A DNA stretch of 64,000 bases from Candidatus Pacearchaeota archaeon. Lineage in GTDB: Archaea; Nanoarchaeota; Nanoarchaeia; Pacearchaeales; GW2011-AR1. Under the pieces are notes generated by a model, which searched no databases, had not been told where the DNA came from, and saw only the letters and a list, made by a program, of their open reading frames with translations. The first letter of the stretch is position 1. The number at the start of each line of letters is the position of its first letter. The position numbers and the translations under genes are program-made. This document shows, one piece after another, positions 39,997 through 47,443 of this stretch. The DNA lies in assembly GCA_002686195.1 (NCBI GenBank), contig NZAS01000038.1, forward strand, positions 1 through 64,000, read 5' to 3'.

Positions 39997-40376
39997 TTCG
40001 TCTCTCCCTGCTCAGGATTGACGAGAGAGAGGTCGCGCCCCTTTGCACCCTTGATTTGCACCGTGCCGTAGTGCCACGGCCCCGGCGGGTCTTGGCTGAG
40101 ATCGTAAAGCCAGAACCTCCGCTCGTTGTCGGAACTCATGTGGCAACCAACGATGTAGAAGTGTTCCCAGCCCGATAGCTGCTTTCCGGACGCGCTGGTC
40201 GCCGTGGTCTTGAACCAGACCCCCTGCCCCGGCCAAAACTCAGGACCGACCTTTGCCGCGCCTTCAATCCACTGCCACGCGATGTTGTTGGCCAGCGGCC
40301 CACCTTCGCATTCGTAGTCGCACGCGCGAAGCTGCTCTAGCGCAGTCTCAATCGACCAGTGCTTGTCCTTCGCCAT
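39993..40376 (-). CDS. first gene of second leftward operon, 127 aa
   Basis: AAAGGAG upstream and the promoter/operator pair at 40411-40463 make this the first gene under its own repressor-controlled promoter. The protein looks alpha/beta (EHFYIVGCHMSSDNERRFWLYD) with aromatic residues. No family recognised. Downstream genes to the integrase are probably cotranscribed. Confidence 0.65.
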   Translation of the reverse strand: MAKDKHWSIETALEQLRACDYECEGGPLANNIAWQWIEGAAKVGPEFWPGQGVWFKTTATSASGKQLSGWEHFYIVGCHMSSDNERRFWLYDLSQDPPGPWHYGTVQIKGAKGRDLSLVNPEQGETK

Positions 40377-40410
40377 CTGTCTTACTCCTTTGCCAAGTGG
40401 CTGTGGGAGT

Positions 40411-40463
40411 GTTGTAGGCGATACAACTAGGGCTGTAAAGCGAAAAGTTGTATGTCGTGCAAA
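40411..40463 (-). promoter_or_regulatory. Second leftward promoter and operator pair (unit B)
   Basis: Operators GTTGTA-N5-TACAAC at 40411-40427 (perfect) and 40447-40463 (GTTGTA-N5-TGCAAA), 36 bp apart. Leftward promoter: TTTACA (40439-40434), 17 bp, TACAAC (40416-40411). Same architecture as the OL and OR of unit B, so the immunity repressor should control this operon too. Confidence 0.75.
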
Positions 40464-40886
40464 TTAATTGGCTAGGGCCATCGCCTCGGCAATGACCGTT
40501 TCTGGCGCGGTGTCGTTCATGAAGCGGGCGCATAACGGCGGGATCGAGGCTTGCACGAATGCCTGGAATGCTTCGTCGTCCATGCTGGCAAAGCTGATGC
40601 TGCCGGGAACGAATAGCTGCTTGCGTCCGGTGTCGATCCATTCGCCGCACCCTGCCCCTACCTTGGCGAAGTATAGCGCGGCGTCGGGCGTAAGGTGTGG
40701 GTCGCTGTTCTCGCTAATCAGCTTGAGAATTGCGAAATACAGGCGATGATACCGAGGGTTGCGAACGCGGGTGGGTTTGAGTTCCACCACATCGCCCAGC
40801 TTCATCTTGCCAGCTTGCTCCTGCGCCTTGTCATTGTAGGGGCGGAAGCCATCGGGGGTGTAGCGGTATAGGTGGCGGTCGCTCAA
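40464..40886 (-). CDS. DUF1367 family protein, 140 aa
   Basis: The phrases VELKPTRVRNPRYHRLYFAIL and the closing RFMNDTAPETVI fit DUF1367, a phage recombination-region protein near the NinB position. It lies next to an HNH-type protein and SSB, so a recombination accessory role is plausible. Confidence 0.75.
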   Translation of the reverse strand: MSDRHLYRYTPDGFRPYNDKAQEQAGKMKLGDVVELKPTRVRNPRYHRLYFAILKLISENSDPHLTPDAALYFAKVGAGCGEWIDTGRKQLFVPGSISFASMDDEAFQAFVQASIPPLCARFMNDTAPETVIAEAMALAN

Positions 40887-41248
40887 AGCCCGCGCTCCCG
40901 TTTGGCGTCTCGGATCTCGCGAGCGGCGGGACTGTCCTTACAGAACGCCTCCATAAGAGCGCGAACGTCCACGCCTCGCCAGAAGGTTTCCTCGCCTATG
41001 TGGTGCTGCCGGTCATGGCACGGCTTGCAGAGACTCACACAGTAATAATCGCTCGGCTTGCGGCTTGCCCCGCCATCGGTGCCAAGGCGAACGTGTGCGA
41101 CTTCGATGCCCGCCGTTTCGCCGCACTTGGAGCAAGCAAACTGGCGAACGTAGTCGCGGTGCTTGGTGGACTTGAAGCGACCTGTGCGGTTTGGCTTCTT
41201 CCAGGACGCCCGTTCGGCGTCTTTGTCACGGATGCGCTTAGGCAGCAT
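40883..41248 (-). CDS. HNH/DUF968-like recombination nuclease, 121 aa
   Basis: CSKCGETAGIEVAHVRLGTDGG and VSLCKPCHDRQHHIGEETFW form a zinc-bound HNH core like DUF968 phage proteins. In this gene order it probably belongs to the recombination cassette rather than being a homing element. Overlaps DUF1367. Confidence 0.75.
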   Translation of the reverse strand: MLPKRIRDKDAERASWKKPNRTGRFKSTKHRDYVRQFACSKCGETAGIEVAHVRLGTDGGASRKPSDYYCVSLCKPCHDRQHHIGEETFWRGVDVRALMEAFCKDSPAAREIRDAKRERGL

Positions 41249-41249
41249 T

Positions 41250-41471
41250 CTAGTCGCCCCAACGCAGCCCGCGCATCGAAGCCAGCGAGCGGGTCAGGTC
41301 CATGCTCGCGCGCTTGGCTGACGCGAATGCATTGCTTCGGTCAGTGGCGTTTTTCTCTTTAAGGTCCGCAATGGCCGCATCCGCAGCTTCAATGAAGCGC
41401 GTTGCCTCACATGCCGCCTCTTCCAGCGCCTCGATCCTCTTACGCTGAACTATGTCCGCCGTTCCTATCAT
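41250..41471 (-). CDS. coiled-coil protein, 73 aa
   Basis: ATG start inside a GTGATG; an in-frame GTG immediately precedes it. Long helix RIEALEEAACEATRFIEAAD. Unknown function; the 195 bp upstream to the SSB gene carry no clear gene. Confidence 0.5.
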   Translation of the reverse strand: MIGTADIVQRKRIEALEEAACEATRFIEAADAAIADLKEKNATDRSNAFASAKRASMDLTRSLASMRGLRWGD

Positions 41472-41666
41472 CACTCGCTCCTGTAAGTGTTTGGCGGGTA
41501 TTGGGAGCGCCCGCCATCACTAGCCATTCCGCACGATTCCCCCTCTACTATTAAGGTGCCGGGTTTCAGGTCATCCGCGCCGTGAATGCGTCTGGGTCAA
41601 CGCGGGCCTGCATCGTGAGCATTAACCACGCGGCCAACGTGGCAAAGGAGGTAGGCACCCCCGATA

Positions 41667-42158
41667 TTACGTTGTGCCCGCGTTCGTGATGAACGGGATG
41701 TCGTCGTCGAGATCGTCGTAATTCGATCCACCGCCGCGATTGGTATTGGGGCCAGTGCTGCCGAACCCGCCGCCGTTGCCGCTCGGGCTACCGCCCTGCC
41801 CGCTGTCGCTCGACTTTCCATCCAGCATGGTCAGGGTGCCGTTCAGGCCGCGAAGGACAACCTCGGTCGAATAGCGGTCATTGCCCTGCTGGTCGGCCCA
41901 CTTGCGCGTCTGCAACTGGCCTTCGATATAGACCTTGCTGCCTTTGCGCAGGAACCGCTCGGCAACGCCTACAAGGCCCTCGCTGAAAATGGCGACTGTG
42001 TGCCATTCGGTGCGCTCGTGCTTTTCGCCGTCCTGCTTCCAAGTTTCGGTGGTGGCAACGCGCAGGTTGCACACCTTGCCGCCGTTCTGAAAGCTGCGGA
42101 CCTCTGGGTCCGCGCCAAGGTTACCGATGAGCATGACTTTGTTGAGTGATCCGGCCAT
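41667..42158 (-). CDS. ssb: Single-stranded DNA-binding protein, 163 aa
   Basis: The OB fold is evident from [27 protein letters not shown] and [19 protein letters not shown] Gly/Ser-rich linker leads to the acidic tip DDDIPF, here not quite terminal as seven further residues follow. It coats ssDNA for replication and recombination and overlaps the annealing-protein gene. Confidence 0.93.
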   Translation of the reverse strand: MAGSLNKVMLIGNLGADPEVRSFQNGGKVCNLRVATTETWKQDGEKHERTEWHTVAIFSEGLVGVAERFLRKGSKVYIEGQLQTRKWADQQGNDRYSTEVVLRGLNGTLTMLDGKSSDSGQGGSPSGNGGGFGSTGPNTNRGGGSNYDDLDDDIPFITNAGTT

Positions 42159-42787
42159 TATGCTGCCTTCTTGTTTGCGTTGATGAATGCCTGAATGTCA
42201 GGCAGTTGCTCGTATGTAAGGGACTTGGTGCTTTCCGGCGTCAGGTGGCGCAGGAGGTCGGCAGGAGCCTTCCCAACCGATTGCAGCTGCGTCTCGACCC
42301 ATTGGCGGGTTGCGTCCGTCAGCGGCCCGCTAGGGCGAAGCTGCGCAAGCGCCTTGCGGAATACTTCATGCGCCTCAGGCTTCCATGCCTTCCATTGCGC
42401 CTTGCCCTTGAAATCTTTCGTCTCGCATGGTGCCCAGACGTTGCCGAGATCGTAGAGGTAGCGTCCAATCCCCCACTGCACCGCCGCGCGCTTCAAGGCG
42501 TCGGAGATACCGCCCTTCTCGCCCTCAACCGCCGTGTTACCCGCGCCATCGGTCTTGGTGATCCATTCGTCATCAACGCGGATGGAAAGCTTGCACAGGA
42601 CACGGCCTGTTGCCGTTTCGTCATAGTAGGTTGACCAGTTGGCAGGGCCGCAAACCGCGTCGAGGCGGTCCATAACGTCGCGCGCGTCGAGATAGGCGAG
42701 TGCAAGTGCGCTGCCATTCGCGGATACATGCTGCGCCCGCCAGTGAATGTCTTCCGGCTTGAACGGCGCGGATAGTCTGTCGATCAT
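42158..42787 (-). CDS. Rad52-like single-strand annealing protein, 209 aa
   Basis: The Rad52/22 signature is visible: [20 protein letters not shown], then [21 protein letters not shown]. About 209 aa is normal for phage members. With SSB and the exonuclease it forms a recombination set. ATG 42787 is chosen; an in-frame TTG two codons upstream overlaps the exonuclease stop. Confidence 0.88.
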   Translation of the reverse strand: MIDRLSAPFKPEDIHWRAQHVSANGSALALAYLDARDVMDRLDAVCGPANWSTYYDETATGRVLCKLSIRVDDEWITKTDGAGNTAVEGEKGGISDALKRAAVQWGIGRYLYDLGNVWAPCETKDFKGKAQWKAWKPEAHEVFRKALAQLRPSGPLTDATRQWVETQLQSVGKAPADLLRHLTPESTKSLTYEQLPDIQAFINANKKAA

Positions 42788-42789
42788 GC

Positions 42790-43452
42790 TCAATACCCCA
42801 CGGCTTCAAAGCGTTTGTGGATCTCGCGGACGGTTTCGACATCGCGCTTGCAGTAATCTGCTATCTTTTGATGCTCACCGTCCGCCCAAGCCTTCGCGAC
42901 CATTGAGCCGTCGAAGTCTCCCTTGCATTGCAACCCAAGGGCTTTGCAGAGATTGTCCTGACTGATGCGGTCGCGCGGACCTGCCCACGCCACCATCGTA
43001 TCGAACACGCAATCATCCCACGGCTTAGGCTGGCGCGGGAATGCCACGCTCGGCGGCAGTTTCACCCCAAGGATGATTGCCCGCCGCAGGATGAAGGGGA
43101 TGTCGAAGCCGGTAATGTAGTGACCGACGAACTGGTTCACGCCCAGCTCGGGTAATGCCGCGAAGAAGCTTTCGATGATAAGCTGCTCGCACTCTTCGGC
43201 CTCCGCATGAACGGCTTGCGCCTCGCCATCGCCAATCGCAAAGCCAATCGTGCAGATATGGCCGTGCGCAGGATCGAAGCTGGTCTTGGCGACAATCTCT
43301 TCAGCCGCCGCGTCGCCATTCTCCGCAATCCATTTGTCGATGCTCTCCTGCTTTTTGTATTGGGCAGGTGCCTTGATGTTCTTGCGAACCTCAGCGCGGT
43401 ATTCCGGCGACTGGTTCGGGATCGTCTCAATGTCGAGGTAGATCGTGTTCAT
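42790..43452 (-). CDS. DEDDy 3'-5' exonuclease, 220 aa
   Basis: Catalytic residues appear in order: Asp7 and Glu9 (LDIET), Asp117 (GHYITGFDIPF), and Tyr200 with Asp204 (DYCKRDVETV). This PolB-type exonuclease fold is common beside phage annealing proteins. It probably trims 3' ends for recombination or repair. Its first 98 codons recur at the left edge of the window. Confidence 0.88.
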   Translation of the reverse strand: MNTIYLDIETIPNQSPEYRAEVRKNIKAPAQYKKQESIDKWIAENGDAAAEEIVAKTSFDPAHGHICTIGFAIGDGEAQAVHAEAEECEQLIIESFFAALPELGVNQFVGHYITGFDIPFILRRAIILGVKLPPSVAFPRQPKPWDDCVFDTMVAWAGPRDRISQDNLCKALGLQCKGDFDGSMVAKAWADGEHQKIADYCKRDVETVREIHKRFEAVGY

Positions 43453-43625
43453 GCCGCCACCTGCACGGTGGGTCGCTGCTGTGCGTTAGCAAGGGCTTCC
43501 GATACGGTGGAACCAATTCCGCTGCGACCGTCGCGAAGCTGCACGGAAAAGCGGCCTTCGAGGTAATAACGCACCTGATAGATGCCCGCCTCGATCATCG
43601 CTTGCGATAATGTGGGGTCGTTCAT
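43449..43625 (-). CDS. small early protein, 58 aa
   Basis: First gene under leftward promoter PL of unit B, with AAAGGAG upstream. Beta-rich (GIYQVRYYLEGRFSVQLRDG). Position equals unit A 439-627. Confidence 0.65.
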   Translation of the reverse strand: MNDPTLSQAMIEAGIYQVRYYLEGRFSVQLRDGRSGIGSTVSEALANAQQRPTVQVAA

Positions 43626-43647
43626 AACCACTCCTTTAGTCGGAATG

Positions 43648-43701
43648 GTTGTATGCGATACAATCAGGCCACGCAAGCCTTAATTTTGTAAAATGTGCAA
43701 C
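43648..43701 (-). promoter_or_regulatory. Leftward promoter PL and operator pair OL (unit B)
   Basis: Operators at 43648-43664 (GTTGTA-TGCGA-TACAAT) and 43685-43701 (TTTGTA-AAATG-TGCAAC), 37 bp apart. Leftward promoter TTGCGT (43676-43671), 17 bp, TACAAC (43653-43648), the -10 lying in the operator half-site. Confidence 0.78.
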
Positions 43702-43710
43702 TTTTCGTCG

Positions 43711-44028
43711 CTAGTCGACCTTCGCCCCTATCAAAGCGGCTACTACACCCTCGATCTGGCGGCGCTGTTCGCGGTTGGCTTTATCCCACATCGTCCAGAT
43801 AGGCGGGTTATCGGTGGGGTCGCGCTCGATCAGGCTGGCGGTGTCGGTTTTCAATGCCGCCGCCAATCGCTCAAGCGTCTCCTGGTTATACTGCAACAGG
43901 CCCCGCTCCATCTTCGACAGGTTGCCCTTGTCGATGCACGCGGCGGTGCTGAGATCGTCCAATGTCATGCGGCGAAACTTGCGCCATTCGCGCACGAAAG
44001 TCGGCTTGTGAATCGGGCTTTTGTCCAT
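43711..44028 (-). CDS. CI-like XRE repressor, 105 aa (unit B)
   Basis: A standard XRE helix-turn-helix at about residues 10-65 (WRKFRRMTLDDLSTAACIDKGNLSKMERGLLQYNQETLERLA) is followed by a short helical tail and no self-cleaving peptidase domain. It is flanked by operator pairs 43648-43701 and 44062-44115. Its sequence and operators differ from unit A's, so the two prophages should be heteroimmune. ATG 44028 is chosen over upstream starts that would cross the operators. Confidence 0.83.
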   Translation of the reverse strand: MDKSPIHKPTFVREWRKFRRMTLDDLSTAACIDKGNLSKMERGLLQYNQETLERLAAALKTDTASLIERDPTDNPPIWTMWDKANREQRRQIEGVVAALIGAKVD

Positions 44029-44061
44029 GCGATCATATTGCGCCCGTTTACCCCCTTCGGA

Positions 44062-44115
44062 ATTGTAAAATATACCAATTTGGGGCTTGCAATCGCTAGT
44101 TGTAGGCGATACAAC
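44062..44115 (+). promoter_or_regulatory. Rightward promoter PR and operator pair OR (unit B)
   Basis: Operators at 44099-44115 (perfect GTTGTA-GGCGA-TACAAC) and 44062-44078 (ATTGTA-AAATA-TACCAA), 37 bp apart. Promoter TTGCAA (44087-44092), 17 bp, TACAAC (44110-44115). The cro ATG at 44123 is at or next to the expected transcript start. Confidence 0.78.
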
Positions 44116-44122
44116 CTCCTTC

Positions 44123-44323
44123 ATGGAACCCAACGAACGATTGAGCGCATGGCTGAAAGCAGCCGATATGACGCAAGCGGAAATGGCCCGTAAGTGTGGC
44201 TATGACCGTGGAAACTTTCACCGTCTGCTGAATGGGAAGCTGCGCCCCTCGCTGCACTTGGCCTTTGCCATAGAGCGCGAAACGAAGGGAGCGGTCCCCG
44301 CTGATGCATGGGTGCGTCAATGA
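44123..44323 (+). CDS. Cro-like HTH protein, 66 aa (unit B)
   Basis: One compact XRE HTH (LSAWLKAADMTQAEMARKCGYDRGNFHRLLNGKL). No Shine-Dalgarno precedes it (ACCTCCTTC instead), and the -10 ends 7 bp upstream, so translation is probably leaderless. It ends overlapping a reverse-strand gene. Confidence 0.78.
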   Translation: MEPNERLSAWLKAADMTQAEMARKCGYDRGNFHRLLNGKLRPSLHLAFAIERETKGAVPADAWVRQ

Positions 44324-44544
44324 CCGCCCGTTGCCCTGATGGGCAGGACCTTGCCCATCGCGAGGCGGCGTTCTTCGGTTTCGTAGTCGTTGAGCCTGCG
44401 GATCTCGGTTTCGAGGAACTTGCGGTAGGTGCTGCGACTGCATCGCCAGTGGTTCGGCTCGTCTCCGCTGCAACTGACGCCCCTGACGCCGTGCGCGTCG
44501 AAGGTGGTCTCGGGGATGTTCTCGTAGAACTTAATCGCAGGCAT
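44317..44544 (-). CDS. reverse-strand protein between cro and the early leader, 75 aa
   Basis: AGGGAG upstream from the 90-bp conserved block. Sequence (IKFYENIPETTFDAHGVRGV, CSGDEPNHWRC, KFLETEIRRLNDYETEERRL) is protein-like and soluble. It takes the slot of unit A 1291-1503 but with a different sequence. It overlaps cro by 7 bp on the other strand. Confidence 0.65.
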   Translation of the reverse strand: MPAIKFYENIPETTFDAHGVRGVSCSGDEPNHWRCSRSTYRKFLETEIRRLNDYETEERRLAMGKVLPIRATGGH

Positions 44545-44549
44545 GTTCT

Positions 44550-44639
44550 CTCCCTGTTCTCTTTTGGAACGGTAGTCAACATGCCGGATCGAGTCCGGTC
44601 AATCTGCGCAAAAACACCTGTCCCGCATCGGGATAAGCC
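44550..44639. promoter_or_regulatory. 90-bp leader identical to unit A 1509-1598
   Basis: Contains TGTTCTCTTTTGG (44555-44567), the 15-nt hairpin 44584-44598 and the hairpin 44621-44633. Perfect identity over 90 bp of non-coding DNA exceeds the conservation of the neighbouring genes. Suggested nut-like antitermination site or shared regulatory RNA. Confidence 0.6.
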
Positions 44640-44672
44640 GTTGGCGCAAATATACAAATTTGGAGCAGCAGC

Positions 44673-44840
44673 ATGATTTTCGCAATCATCGCCGTTGTCG
44701 CGTGGGCCTTGTTCTTCGGCCTTTTCGTGGCGCGCGACCTCTACCTCGATCAACCGCAGGATGTGCGGGAGCGTCAGTGGGACGCCCCCTGCTGCACCGA
44801 TGTGGTTTTCCCTTTCCATGACAATGGAGATAGCCAATGA
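44673..44840 (+). CDS. small single-pass membrane protein, 55 aa
   Basis: Homologue of unit A 1632-1781: an N-terminal helix (FAIIAVVAWALFFGLF) and a DVVFPFHD ending, with a more polar middle. GGAG upstream, overlap with the next gene. Confidence 0.7.
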   Translation: MIFAIIAVVAWALFFGLFVARDLYLDQPQDVRERQWDAPCCTDVVFPFHDNGDSQ

Positions 44841-45283
44841 GCGTCCGTGCAATCCACGGCGACCGCCCCGTCTATTCCGCTTCTAACGCGGCTGATGCGC
44901 TGGGGCGCGCCCTTCATGAAATCCGCCAGCAGGACGGCCTTACATGGGCCGATGTGGGCGCGGTGCTTGGCGTCTCGGAAGACCAAGCGGCCAAGTATGC
45001 CAACGGCATGGCTACCATGTCCTTCGTCACCTACGGGCGGGGCAAGCGCGAATGGAACGGGCGCTTCTGTGGCTACTTCGAGCGCCTGTGCGTCGATAGC
45101 CGCGCCGGTAGCCAGTGCGACCATCTGGCGCTGACCAACGTCCTCTCGGCGGCCACCAGCCTTAGCCAGTCGCTTGCCGATGGCGAGATTACCGCAGCCG
45201 AGATCCGCGAGAGCCGCCAGCTTCTTGAGCAGGCCCGCGACGATCTGGATGCACTCTTGAGCAAAGCGAGGGCCGTGGCATGA
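44837..45283 (+). CDS. HTH early regulator, 148 aa (CII position)
   Basis: A central HTH (LTWADVGAVLGVSEDQAAKYANG, about residues 36-58) and a C-terminal helical part (SLSQSLADGEITAAEIRESRQLLEQARDDLD), likely an oligomerising coil. Same slot as unit A 1774-2232. Inferred regulator of lysogeny or of early genes. Confidence 0.65.
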   Translation: MSVRAIHGDRPVYSASNAADALGRALHEIRQQDGLTWADVGAVLGVSEDQAAKYANGMATMSFVTYGRGKREWNGRFCGYFERLCVDSRAGSQCDHLALTNVLSAATSLSQSLADGEITAAEIRESRQLLEQARDDLDALLSKARAVA

Positions 45284-45561
45284 CCGATTGGCAGAAAGGT
45301 GATCTGGCGCTGTATTCCGATGCCAGCCCCAGCGATGAACATTATGCGCCCCCGGAATTGCGCAAGGGAGCGGTCTATACCGTATCGGGCGTGGGCGTGG
45401 ACGAGGCTGGAAACTCGGGCCTCTTCCTCTCGGAGCAAGAAAGCGACGGCTGCCTAGGCGGCTATCTCGCGTGGCGCTTCCGCAAGGTCACCCCCGACAA
45501 GGCAGACGAGTTCGACCGCGAAGTAATCGACCTCATGAACCGCAAGCCGGTGGGGGCGTAA
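45280..45561 (+). CDS. conserved phage early protein, 93 aa
   Basis: KGDLALYSDASPS, LRKGAVYTVSGVGV and RFRKVTPDKADEFDREVIDLM resemble a small SH3-like protein common in alphaproteobacterial phages. ATGA overlap with the preceding gene. Unit A lacks it. Unknown function. Confidence 0.65.
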   Translation: MTDWQKGDLALYSDASPSDEHYAPPELRKGAVYTVSGVGVDEAGNSGLFLSEQESDGCLGGYLAWRFRKVTPDKADEFDREVIDLMNRKPVGA

Positions 45562-45562
45562 G

Positions 45563-46012
45563 ATGGGTGAATACACCTCCCCCGCGCAGATGCGCGCCGA
45601 ACTCGCCAACGTCATCACCGACAAGGCTTTCCTTGATCGGGTCATCACTGACTATTTCAAGGCCAACCCGCCCGCGCCGGTTCCTGACTACGCGCCGGTC
45701 AAGGGCTTCCGCAAGAAGTCGCACTACGCGGCCCCTGCCAAGCAAGACATTATTCGGCAGGACGAGGACTATCATACGCACATGGAGCGCGGCTCTATGG
45801 CGCTTGGGCAGGCAATCGAGACAATGCTTGCTGGCGGCACCCCTCGCACCCCTAGCGACCTTTGCTGGCTTCGCGCCAGTGGTGCGGACGCTGGACACGG
45901 CACAAGCGAACGCGATGCGATCCCCCAGCCCACTTACAAGCATGTCACCTACAGCACGCCCTGCATGAAGTGCGGCGCGGCCCGTTCGTGCGCTCACAGG
46001 GGCGGCGAATAA
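45563..46012 (+). CDS. conserved early protein with C-terminal Cys motif, 149 aa
   Basis: Full-length homologue of unit A 2232-2681, same length, with CMKCGAARSCAHR at the C-terminus. Here it overlaps the Hjc-like gene directly, the arrangement before HNH insertion in unit A. Confidence 0.7.
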   Translation: MGEYTSPAQMRAELANVITDKAFLDRVITDYFKANPPAPVPDYAPVKGFRKKSHYAAPAKQDIIRQDEDYHTHMERGSMALGQAIETMLAGGTPRTPSDLCWLRASGADAGHGTSERDAIPQPTYKHVTYSTPCMKCGAARSCAHRGGE

Positions 46013-46320
46013 TGGGCAAGCCAAGCCGGGACAAGGGCGCTCGATATGAGCGAGAGCTGGTGCAGGACTTCGCCGCCTTCGGGCTGCGTTCGCGCCGTGT
46101 GCCGCTGTCCGGTGCCACCGAATACGCCAAGAACGATGTTGAGGTGGTCGCTGGCTATGACGGCAAGACCGTGTTCAGCGGGGAAGCCAAGCGCCGCAAG
46201 GCCCTGCCCAAGTTCTTCACCGAAGCACTCGACGGCGCGGACTTCGCAGCCTTCCGCCAGGACCATGGCGAAACGCTCATTGTCCTGCGCCTTAAGACAT
46301 TTGCCGAGCTGCTCCAGTGA
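46012..46320 (+). CDS. Hjc-like PD-(D/E)XK resolvase/nuclease, 102 aa
   Basis: E in ARYERELVQDF, D in YAKNDVEV and E-x-K in SGEAKRRK give the nuclease core. The beginning MGKPSRDKG is probably the ancestral start, which in unit A was taken over by the HNH gene. Its stop overlaps the next GTG. Confidence 0.75.
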   Translation: MGKPSRDKGARYERELVQDFAAFGLRSRRVPLSGATEYAKNDVEVVAGYDGKTVFSGEAKRRKALPKFFTEALDGADFAAFRQDHGETLIVLRLKTFAELLQ

Positions 46321-46481
46321 CCGAGCGCCCCGTCATCCGCACCCGCAAGCGGTGTCTCGAAGACACCCGCCTAGCTGACGCTGCCTTCGATGCGGAGGTG
46401 TTTGGCGCGAAGTCGGCTGCGCGGTGCCGGGGGCAACTGGAAACGCTGAAATCAAAGAGCTTTCGCGAGGTGCCGAAATGA
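46317..46481 (+). CDS. small basic protein, 54 aa
   Basis: GTG frame linked by overlaps to both neighbours. Basic (VIRTRKRCLEDTRLADAAFD). Unknown function; first gene of the unit B-specific replication block. Confidence 0.5.
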   Translation: MTERPVIRTRKRCLEDTRLADAAFDAEVFGAKSAARCRGQLETLKSKSFREVPK

Positions 46482-47443
46482 AATGGCTCACTCGCATCAT
46501 CACTGCTTCCCAATGGGGCCGGGAAGCAGCTGTCCCTTCCGATCCCGGCCCCTCCACAGAAGGAATGAAAACAATGGCTTCAGTTAGCACACTTTTGCCG
46601 AAAAGTAAACCGCAAGCGGGCACTGTCCACTGGCTCAACGAGGCGATCGAGCGAGGCAAGAAGGGGGTGTTCACCGAGCTTGTGACAGTAACCCCCGGCC
46701 TCGCTGGAGAGTTGCTGCGGCGCAACGGTGGGAACCGAGGAATTAAGCCCATTAAAGCAAGCCAATACGCGAGCGATATGGCGCAGGGGCGTTGGACCCT
46801 CAATGGTGAGCCCATAATTGTAGCGGACACCGGCGAGCTCAATGACGGCCAGCATCGAATGCAGGGTGTCATCGATGCGAACGTGTCCGTGCCATTGCTC
46901 TTTGTTTTCGGGGTGAGCCGTGAAAGCCGCAAAACTGTAGATCAGGGTGCCGCGCGAACGGCAGGCGATTACATCGCCATGGACGGCATCAGGAATGCTT
47001 CTACCGTCGCCGGGTTGATCCGCCTGCTTATGGGGTATGAGGCTTCGGAAGGGAAAAGCTTCAGCCGCCCCGCAGAGTTTTCGAACGCGGAAGTCCGTGC
47101 TCGTGCCATGAATGATGCGGATACGGTAGCTTCGGCTGATTACGCGCAGTCGGTCGCGAAGTACACAAAGGGACTTATAAACCCCTCTCTCGTCGGAACT
47201 TGCCACTACCTTTTGTCGGAAATTCATCCGGGCGATGCACTGACGTATCTCAATCAGGTTTGCATTGGCGAAGAGATAAAGCGCGGCGATCCTGCGTTCG
47301 CTGTTCGCGATGCGCTTTCTCGGCTTGAAAAAGGCGGCAACATGCCGCGTGCTGAGTTGATTATGAGGGGGTGGAATGCGTTCCGCTCTAGCCGCCGCCT
47401 TACCCTTGCTAAGCGTCTTGGCAATCTTCCGGCCCTAGTGTGA
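46478..47443 (+). CDS. DGQHR-type ParB-related protein, 321 aa
   Basis: The motif LNDGQHRMQGVIDANVSVPL in the middle places it with DGQHR proteins, related to ParB/DndB-type folds. KPIKASQYASDMAQGRWTLNGEPI precedes it. It pairs with the ParB-like gene downstream. ATG 46478 has GAGGT upstream; an internal ATG at 46565 with AAGGA is an alternative start. Role unknown, perhaps DNA binding or host transcription control. Confidence 0.7.
   Translation: MKWLTRIITASQWGREAAVPSDPGPSTEGMKTMASVSTLLPKSKPQAGTVHWLNEAIERGKKGVFTELVTVTPGLAGELLRRNGGNRGIKPIKASQYASDMAQGRWTLNGEPIIVADTGELNDGQHRMQGVIDANVSVPLLFVFGVSRESRKTVDQGAARTAGDYIAMDGIRNASTVAGLIRLLMGYEASEGKSFSRPAEFSNAEVRARAMNDADTVASADYAQSVAKYTKGLINPSLVGTCHYLLSEIHPGDALTYLNQVCIGEEIKRGDPAFAVRDALSRLEKGGNMPRAELIMRGWNAFRSSRRLTLAKRLGNLPALV

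Noticed and set aside
41475..41666. Gene between the coiled-coil gene and SSB
   Set aside because: Only an 18-codon frame without a ribosome site is present on the operon strand; it is treated as untranslated.
1..43452. Repeat as a sequencing or assembly duplication
   Set aside because: The copies differ by many substitutions and by whole modules; an artefact would be identical.
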